From DATFQE01 sp963738205 (GTDB lineage: Bacteria; Actinomycetota; Thermoleophilia; Gaiellales; Gaiellaceae): DNA of 64,000 bases. Under the pieces are notes generated by a model. That model was not told the DNA's origin. It was given only the letters and a program-made list of their open reading frames with translations, and did not search any database. The stretch lies in NCBI GenBank assembly GCA_963738205.1, contig CAVTVQ010000007.1, positions 1,178,001-1,242,000 on the forward strand, in the 5' to 3' direction. Each line of letters starts with the position of its first letter. The stretch's first letter is position 1. Shown in pieces: positions 59,801 to 64,000 of this stretch. Position numbers and translations under genes: made by a program.

Positions 59801-60118
59801 CTGGCCAAGGCGCCGAGCCGCGGCCCGGTCGCGCTGACGCGGCTGAAGGTCGCCACGAAGATCCTGAAGGCGAAGAAGGGCCGCCGCGTGACCGTGACGG
59901 TGAAGGCGAACGGCCGTCCCGCGGCCGGCGTGCTCGTGCGGGTGCTGTTCGCCAACGGCGTCACGCCGCGCAAGGCCAAGACCAACCGATACGGCAAGGT
60001 CACGTTCAAGCTGAGGAAGCTCGGCCGCGGCAAGAAGCTGGCGCGGCGCACACTCCTCTTCCACGCCGCGAAGACGGGCTTCCTGCCCGCCAGCCGCGTC
60101 CTCAAGATCCGCTACTAG
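56897..60118 (+). CDS. large secreted protein with repeated fibronectin/Ig-like modules
   Basis: 1073 residues. GTG 56897 is chosen because it starts a clean signal peptide (SRRSIPFLVTATAFLAALLS, cut near SAQA); GTG 56813, overlapping tadC, is the alternative. About seven to nine modules repeat the pattern of a Trp strand, then PVxGAxxYxxxIAxDPxF, then TYYWRVRALD, e.g. FSWAAVAGADRYEFQLAADS and RWTPVEGARRYRIQVAEDP. The last ~100 residues are a Lys-rich Ig-like domain (TVKANGRPAAGVLVRVLFAN). No membrane anchor or sorting motif is seen. Coupled to the Tad operon, it may be a pilus-associated adhesin or matrix protein; that is inference. Confidence 0.8.
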   Translation: MSRRSIPFLVTATAFLAALLSLVVPASAQAALATPTPVAPANGLSVDALPAFSWAAVAGADRYEFQLAADSGMNSPVLGRGEDQFATRNTRATLKKTIPNGTYFWRVRALEKNGTPSAWTAPRALVKSWTSAPALQSPAPGAIMVHPTHPLVLRWSSVPRAAKYIVSIGTDPSLGTMVNPSVETSGTVYAPRSTLLPPGTYYWNVTPIDAQGHRGAPSPVQSFIWTWPTSTLTRVDDIFAAPEVFDPLFSWDPVAGAARYELDINPSVDFAPGSKVCCANPVIGTSYAPTVVFKDNTYYWRVRALDTSGNPGLWNAGPNFSKTFDKVPPTPGSSIKNLRMRDHLADPGTDAEPGTAGYQTRVPALRWDPVPGAASYEAEVAPYESGLCNWTASGLRHWRVKTSVPFWTPLGSGWVGVKPYSDPLAVATDAPRLEAGQGYCARVRARSDRDSANGEVYGDYTYLEDGTGKSFTFLDYPDTDREGPAGSYLAAGEYVLPVTGSMNGRTPFFSWKPLPRLPHKTLRNTANAEALTISEPSTPGSFSATVREHVADTSKDELVLTKSPSGGPWTYTYPDTDLGALETAVEGDPAHTLDVVVHVDGTPLARVANSPFTSAQSYYVLVSKDPSFSNIVDYAFTQLPLYAPRSSAKPTTYPDETTSYYWAVLPAVLGNGSLSTGNPLLASPSSFQKQSVPPAQTSPANGAAVELQPTFRWTPVEGARRYRIQVAEDPTFGSLVDDLVTDSTAYTSNTSYPADTVLYWRVRADDENLIGLTWSAAGTFQRRLPSPVPSAASPGSGEGIPLWTWAPLTGAVSYDVAVDEPDGDHSEFTDFRSAAFTATKMTGTGVWGWRVRAEFPKPVGTQVQPGAWSATKPFTRTISEPGGARTEVSGVSVLLSWNAKPAAKNYRLQISQRADFQVNVEQIDTDNTSFAPLLTLPGYLTGGSFWWRVAAQDEDRNIGDYTPAHQFTLAKAPSRGPVALTRLKVATKILKAKKGRRVTVTVKANGRPAAGVLVRVLFANGVTPRKAKTNRYGKVTFKLRKLGRGKKLARRTLLFHAAKTGFLPASRVLKIRY

Positions 60119-60256
60119 CGCTCCCGCGATCTTGGTCCAGCTCGAGCGTTGCGCCGGCGTTCGCGCGAGAACCTGAGCGTCGGCGCTCAGGTTCTGCCCC
60201 GGATGAACCGATGGAGGGTAGGGTTCGGGCCAGGCGGGCACGGGAAGGGGATCGCG

Positions 60257-60556
60257 ATGACGGCGAATGGGCTTCTGATCACACTGACCGTTGGAACGGC
60301 GGTGCTCGCGCTGTGGTCGTACGTCCGCTGGCCGGGCGCGGCCCCGGGGACGATGAAGGGAGCGGTGGTGCGAGTGGTGATCTCGCTCGTGCTGCTCCAG
60401 ATCGGCGCCGGCGCGCTCGATCTCGGCGTGGCGGCCGCGCCGTCGCTGGCGCTCCTGTTCGTGGTCGGCGTGGTGCTCCCCGCGTTGACGTTCGCCTTCC
60501 TCTCGTCGATCTGGTTCCTGAAGGTGTTCGCCGACCAGATCAACGGCGGCGCGTAG
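60257..60556 (+). CDS. small membrane protein, three predicted helices
   Basis: 99 residues from ATG 60257, with GGGAAGGGG just ahead. Hydrophobic spans are LLITLTVGTAVLALWSYV, VVRVVISLVLLQIGAGALDL and a long ALLFVVGVVLPALTFAFLSS. No family recognised. Convergent with the next small gene, eight bases between stops. Confidence 0.65.
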   Translation: MTANGLLITLTVGTAVLALWSYVRWPGAAPGTMKGAVVRVVISLVLLQIGAGALDLGVAAAPSLALLFVVGVVLPALTFAFLSSIWFLKVFADQINGGA

Positions 60557-60564
60557 GGCCCCGG

Positions 60565-60789
60565 CTAGCGCGGGTCGTGCAGCGCCGCCCGGAACTCCGG
60601 GTGCTCCGCTGCCCACGCCCTGACGAAGAACAGCAGTTCCACCGCGGCGTACTCGTCTCCGGCGGCGCGGAGCCACGGCACGTACACCTCCACCGTGTCC
60701 CGCCCGGTCCGTGCGGCGAGGCAGTCGCTCTCGTTCAGGGCAGAGACGAGCGCCGGCGCCAGCTCAGGATGGCTGATCACGAGCTTCAT
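60565..60789 (-). CDS. small conserved-looking hypothetical protein
   Basis: 74 residues, ATG start. It reads MKLVISHPELAPALVSALNE then DTVEVYVPWL and VELLFFVRAWAAEHPEFRA, a mix of strands and helices with good coding character. It may be an alpha/beta fold that stands alone; no family is recognised. No ribosome site of note precedes it. Confidence 0.6.
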   Translation of the reverse strand: MKLVISHPELAPALVSALNESDCLAARTGRDTVEVYVPWLRAAGDEYAAVELLFFVRAWAAEHPEFRAALHDPR

Positions 60790-60831
60790 GAGGTGCCTGC
60801 GGCACTCATCGTCGGCGAGCCGGAGGGCCGG

Positions 60832-60987
60832 CTACGGCTTCGCAAGGGGCGGCCGGTCGTCGCGCGACCGCACCGGAAAGAGCCACTTCAGCAGCCGTCG
60901 GGTTCGCTCGACCGCCGTCGCTGCGCACGGTCCCTGCGGTACGGCCGGCTCGTCCGGGGTCACGTTCGACTCGTTCCAACTCGCCAT
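60832..60987 (-). CDS. possible 51-residue protein
   Basis: An ORF from ATG 60987 (MASWNESNVTPDEPAVP) to a TAG at 60832, with a basic C-terminal half (ERTRRLLKWLFPVRSRDDRP). AGG lies 5 bases before the ATG. Nothing else in the ~320-base stretch 60790-61108 looks coding. Real or not cannot be settled without comparison. Confidence 0.35.
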   Translation of the reverse strand: MASWNESNVTPDEPAVPQGPCAATAVERTRRLLKWLFPVRSRDDRPPLAKP

Positions 60988-61108
60988 GAACCTGAGCATG
61001 GCTTTCGCTGTCCACCGCCGCCTTCGTCATCCGGGCGGTTCGCACTACCCAAGCGTGTGGTCTCGCCACGAAATATGGCGCGAGGCTGCTACTCGAGTAG
61101 GTTTCGGA

Positions 61109-61828
61109 TCAGGTTGAGTGGAGCCAGCGCGGCAGCGTCGCCCTGACGATGGTCGGCCCACCCTGTGCGCTCTCAATCTCGAGGGTGCCCCCGAGGAGTC
61201 GCAGGCGCTCGCGCATACCGACGAGCCCGATACCGCTCTGGCCGTCCTCGGCAGGCACCGCGCCGGCCGGATCGAAGCCGTGGCCGTCGTCGCGGATCTC
61301 CATGCAGACACCGTAGGTCGGCTCGTCGTGCAGCGTCACCACGACCTTGCCGGCGCCGCTGTGCTGCCGCACGTTGCTCAGCGCTTCCTGCAGGACGCGG
61401 AGGAGCGCGATCCGCTGGGAGGCGCTGAGCGCGTCGAATGACCCGTCGAGCACGAGCGAGGTCGAGATCCCGGTGCGTCGGTTCAAGGCCGCGAGCTCCC
61501 GCTCGACCGCCTCCGGCAACGGCTGTTGCAGCAGCGAGCGCGGCTCGAGCGAATGGGCCAGGTCGCGCAGGTCCTGATGGAGCTCGGCGAGCTGTGCGGT
61601 GATGTCGGCGAAGCGTCCCACGACCAGGTCGCGGTGCTCGCTCGACAGCAGCCCGACCACCTGCTCGCGGAGCAAGCGAACGTCCTGCGCGAGCACGTGG
61701 ACCTGCTGGAGCGGGCCGTCGTGCAGGTCGAATCCCAGGCGCACGAGCAGCCGCTCGTTTGCCGCGGCCAGCCCCGCAGCGTGCTGTTCGACCACGGTTC
61801 CTTCGTCAGATCGGGCTTCGATGGCCAC
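61109..61828 (-). CDS. sensorless histidine kinase, NarL-partner (HisKA_3) type
   Basis: 239 residues, GTG start. The dimerisation helix carries the phospho-His in LGFDLHDGPLQQVHVLAQDV; the ATPase domain has LQEALSNVRQHSGAG (N box), IRDDGHGFDP (G1) and GIGLVGMRERLRLLGG (G2). There is no membrane helix and no PAS, GAF or other sensor domain, so input must come from a partner or through the short N-terminal ~35 residues. It follows the response regulator gene by 24 bases and should phosphorylate it. Confidence 0.92.
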   Translation of the reverse strand: MAIEARSDEGTVVEQHAAGLAAANERLLVRLGFDLHDGPLQQVHVLAQDVRLLREQVVGLLSSEHRDLVVGRFADITAQLAELHQDLRDLAHSLEPRSLLQQPLPEAVERELAALNRRTGISTSLVLDGSFDALSASQRIALLRVLQEALSNVRQHSGAGKVVVTLHDEPTYGVCMEIRDDGHGFDPAGAVPAEDGQSGIGLVGMRERLRLLGGTLEIESAQGGPTIVRATLPRWLHST

Positions 61829-61852
61829 GTGCTGTTCTCGCGCGACCGGCGC

Positions 61853-62551
61853 CTAGGCCGATTCGACCTTGAGCGTTGCGACGAGGCCTTCCCCGTAGGC
61901 ATGCCGAGCCGCCTCGGTCCTGGTCGAGACACCGAGCTTGCGGTAGAGGTTGCGCAGGTGGAACTTGACCGTCTGCTCGCTGATCCAGAGCTCGCGACCG
62001 ATCTCCCGATTCGAGAGCCCCCGCGCCACCGCCTCGAGAACGGCGCTTTCCCGCTCGCTCAGGGCCGTGGGGTCGGGCATCCGAGCCGTGCCTTGCAGCA
62101 CCTCCGCTCCCCAGACCGTGAACGATTCCCCCGAAAGCGCACTCCGGAGAGCCGCGGCGAGATCGACCGGCTCGACGGTCTTGACGATGTAGCCCAGCGC
62201 ACCTGCCTGCCGGGCGGCTTCGATCTGCGCCTCGTCGCTGTAGCTCGAGAGCATCACGACCGCAATGCTGGGATCGTGATTGCGGAGCCGGGACAGACAA
62301 GCGAGCCCGTCGAGCTCGGGCATCCGCATGTCGAGCAGAACGACGTTTGCCTTCGTCTCACGCACGGCGGGGACGACTTGGCTGCCGATCGAAACCTCGC
62401 CGACGATCTCCAAGTCCTCCGCGTCGGCAAGCGCCCGCCGCACCGCGGCCAGCATGAGCCGATGGTCGTCCGCCACCAGTACCCGAAAAGACTCCAACTG
62501 CCGCAGTCCCCTTTCTGGCGCGTCCTGTCGGAAGCGCTCCACGGTCAGCAT
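61853..62551 (-). CDS. NarL/FixJ-family response regulator, partner of the adjacent kinase
   Basis: 232 residues from ATG 62551; the receiver begins at ~22, so the true start may be later. Receiver residues D28/D29, D74 (VVLLDMRMPELDG) and K124 (GYIVKTVEP) are present. The LuxR HTH (ALSERESAVLEAVARGLSNR, EQTVKFHLRNLYRKLGVSTR) closely resembles that of the regulator at 46.8 kb, suggesting duplicates that may bind similar sites on either side of the Tad locus. Confidence 0.92.
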   Translation of the reverse strand: MLTVERFRQDAPERGLRQLESFRVLVADDHRLMLAAVRRALADAEDLEIVGEVSIGSQVVPAVRETKANVVLLDMRMPELDGLACLSRLRNHDPSIAVVMLSSYSDEAQIEAARQAGALGYIVKTVEPVDLAAALRSALSGESFTVWGAEVLQGTARMPDPTALSERESAVLEAVARGLSNREIGRELWISEQTVKFHLRNLYRKLGVSTRTEAARHAYGEGLVATLKVESA

Positions 62552-62653
62552 CGTTCATGCGAAGTGCACCAGCGTCCCCCATTTGAGCGATCGGGACGAA
62601 TTCGACGCGCGTGCCGCGTCGGCCATCCTGTGAAGAGCCGCCGGCCGAACCGT

Positions 62654-62824
62654 TCAGCGGTCGCGGACCGGCGACCGCTGTGTGCCCGACATTTGTCGTG
62701 AGCGGCGCGAAGCTTCGAGCTCCCGGCTGGACGCGAGGTAGCGCTCGACATTCGCCCGCGCCGGATCCTCGGACAGCGCGAGCACCGCCGCGACGAAGCG
62801 CAGGTATGCGGCGCGCCGGGTCAT
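62654..62824 (-). CDS. possible small protein, 56 residues
   Basis: ATG 62824 begins MTRRAAYLRFVAAVLALSED, then NVERYLASSRELEASRRS: two amphipathic helices with an Arg/Ser tail. Several Arg-rich residues could be added by an upstream in-frame start. It sits in the 580-base stretch 62552-63130 between the two-component operon and the next plus-strand gene; the rest of that stretch shows no convincing gene, repeat or promoter. Confidence 0.45.
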   Translation of the reverse strand: MTRRAAYLRFVAAVLALSEDPARANVERYLASSRELEASRRSRQMSGTQRSPVRDR

Positions 62825-63130
62825 GCGACACGCTCGTGCCGTAGCCGATCCAGAGGCTGGCTCGGTTGCACGCCGTTCACGATCGCCTCTACGCGGGGTC
62901 CCGTCTTCACGGCCAGCGCCCAACTCGACTACAGGTCAGCAGGCATTCGAGGACTGCCGTCAGCAAGCGAGCACCGGCTCCCGCCCTCGTCCGCCTTGCC
63001 TCATACCGGCCAGCAGGTATGCGCGAATGGTCGCCTGCTGGGGGCGGCAGATGGTCGCTGGCCATGTAGACGCACACGCTCCCGCACGGGATCCTCACCA
63101 GCGGTAAGGCCCCGTCGGAAGGACTTCCCC

Positions 63131-63379
63131 ATGGACGTCGATCTTCATCAGTTCGTGCCGTTTCGGCGTGCGCCGCGACGGACGGAACCGGACTTGGTCA
63201 CCTGCTCGCTCTGCCTGCGCGTGCGCCGCGGCTCGGAGTGGATCGAGGCCGAGCGCGTGATCAGACAGCTTCGGTCCTACGAGCTCGAGGCGCTACCCCG
63301 CCTGCAGTCGGGCGTCTGCGACGCCTGTGCAGAACGGATCTTCAGCCGCAGGGCGGAAGCGGAGCCCGTCGCCGCCTGA
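63131..63379 (+). CDS. small CxxC...CxxC (zinc-ribbon-like) protein
   Basis: 82 residues; GGAAGGA lies 6 bases before ATG. Two Cys pairs (TCSLCLRV at about 24-31 and GVCDACAERI at about 61-70) are placed as in small zinc-binding or redox proteins, with acidic and Arg-rich helices between them. No DNA-binding family is recognised. It is 57 bases upstream of dps on the same strand and could share its transcript. Confidence 0.7.
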   Translation: MDVDLHQFVPFRRAPRRTEPDLVTCSLCLRVRRGSEWIEAERVIRQLRSYELEALPRLQSGVCDACAERIFSRRAEAEPVAA

Positions 63380-63436
63380 GCAGTTCGAGCCCCAGACCGA
63401 ATCAGGCGACCCCCCGAACACGAAAGGACGTGCACG

Positions 63437-63952
63437 ATGGCAAATGACAGCCGCGAGACCGTGATGACCGTGAGCCAGAATCACCTGCCGCCGCTGGGCG
63501 CGCACGTGCGCGACGAGGTCGGCCGTGAGCTGGAGGCGACGCTCGTCGAGCTGATCGATCTCGGACTCCTCGGTAAGCACCTCCACTGGAATGTGGTCGG
63601 GCCGTTCTTCCGGCCGTTGCACCAGCAGCTCGACGAGCTGGTCGATTCGTGGCACGAGCTCGCAGACGCAGTCGCCGAGCGGGCGGTGGCGATCGGGTTC
63701 CAGCCCGACGGCCAGGCGCGGGCGGTCGTCGCCCGCAGCGAGATCGACGTGCTGGAGTCAGGCGCAGTCGCCGGTCGGACCGTGGTTCGTGAGCTAGCCC
63801 ACCGGCTGCAGGAGGTCGCCGAGCGTGCACGGGCACGCATGGACCGGCTGGGCGAGCTGGACATTGCTTCCCAGGACGTGCTGATCGACGTGGTGCGTGC
63901 GTTCGAGGAACAGCTTTGGATGATCCGCGCCCAACTGGAAGGCGGGGCTTGA
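63437..63952 (+). CDS. dps: Dps-family ferritin-like protein (DNA protection during starvation)
   Basis: 171 residues with AAAGGA 9 bases before ATG. Four-helix bundle with the inter-subunit ferroxidase ligands H50 (KHLHWNVVG), H62, D77 and E81 (ADAVAERAVAIG), the same 27- and 4-residue spacing as in known Dps. The 12-mer oxidises Fe(II) with peroxide and stores iron, shielding DNA. The N-terminal tail (~20 residues) is short and not Lys-rich, so direct DNA binding is not obvious. After its stop the window holds 48 bases with nothing evident. Confidence 0.93.
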   Translation: MANDSRETVMTVSQNHLPPLGAHVRDEVGRELEATLVELIDLGLLGKHLHWNVVGPFFRPLHQQLDELVDSWHELADAVAERAVAIGFQPDGQARAVVARSEIDVLESGAVAGRTVVRELAHRLQEVAERARARMDRLGELDIASQDVLIDVVRAFEEQLWMIRAQLEGGA

Positions 63953-64000
63953 CGGCTGGATCGAGCGACCTGTCGCAGCGGCCTGGCGTGGTCGCGCGCT

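Noticed and set aside
60806..61069. An 87-residue Arg/Ala-rich minus-strand ORF
   Set aside because: It lies in a different frame from the more plausible 51-residue ORF at 60832-60987, has no ribosome site and has the composition of random GC-rich sequence.
1..64000. tRNA, rRNA, CRISPR arrays, IS elements, integrases, riboswitches
   Set aside because: Gaps between genes were read on both strands; no cloverleaf-like sequence, regular spaced repeat, transposase motif or known riboswitch core was recognised. Covariance-model searches would be needed to exclude small RNAs.

Overview
The window is high-GC, densely packed DNA that looks like an actinobacterial chromosome, most plausibly class Thermoleophilia (inferred from gene content and protein style, not proven). 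Signs are GTG and TTG starts, chains of 1-4 base stop/start overlaps, leaderless-looking promoters (TANNNT about 7 bases before the start codon), LIV-type ABC transporters without a lipobox, a SigA-like sigma factor and a Tad (Flp) pilus locus without a visible outer-membrane secretin. No rRNA, tRNA, CRISPR array, IS element or phage gene was recognised.

Layout. (1) 1-1742: a remnant row of sugar genes: the C-terminus of a GH15 glucoamylase-like protein, a small unknown ORF, a shortened glucokinase, the first third of glucose-6-phosphate dehydrogenase (zwf), and, meeting zwf tail-on at about 1602, an antisense N-terminus of a cytochrome bd subunit I (cydA). (2) 1761-5126, minus strand: type II NADH dehydrogenase (frameshifted at its start), a sigma-70 factor, a small conserved protein and a calcineurin-like phosphoesterase. 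(3) 5229-36651, plus strand: about 31 kb of almost gap-free catabolic genes behind a TTGACA promoter: a three-subunit molybdenum hydroxylase with CoxG, two luciferase-like oxidoreductases, M20 and M24 hydrolases, FAH-family hydrolase, an isopropylmalate/homocitrate synthase-like enzyme, RidA, FAD oxidoreductase, sugar isomerase, two ketopantoate-reductase-like enzymes, a bicupin, two complete LIV ABC transporters, a class V aminotransferase, an aldo/keto reductase, and an ornithine-cyclodeaminase/threonine-dehydratase pair resembling EutC/EutB of hydroxyectoine breakdown. (4) 36639-41313: alpha/beta hydrolase divergent from a TetR regulator, kynureninase, and secreted gamma-glutamyltranspeptidase. 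(5) 41289-46590: truncated GH15, a frameshifted DHA2-type MFS exporter, and a LuxR/LAL regulator with about ten frameshifts. (6) 46785-60556: a NarL-type response regulator, DUF192 protein and a Tad pilus operon (flp, tadE, tadG, cpaB, cpaE/tadZ, tadA, a von Willebrand-domain/TadB fusion, tadC), ending in a 1073-residue secreted repeat protein. (7) 60565-63952: small proteins, a sensorless histidine kinase with its response regulator, a CxxC protein and Dps.

How the parts work together (inference). The 31 kb block looks like one uptake-and-degradation system for small nitrogen-containing organic compounds: LIV transporters import the substrate, the molybdenum enzyme hydroxylates a ring or aldehyde, the M20/M24/FAH hydrolases open amide or C-C bonds, and the PLP and NAD(P)H enzymes deaminate and reduce the products. 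The substrate cannot be read from sequence. The Tad block should build a surface Flp fibre; it is bracketed by two related NarL-type regulators.

Quality caution: ndh, the MFS gene, tadG and above all the LAL gene carry one-base insertions while otherwise keeping an open ancestral frame. These could be real decay or assembly errors.
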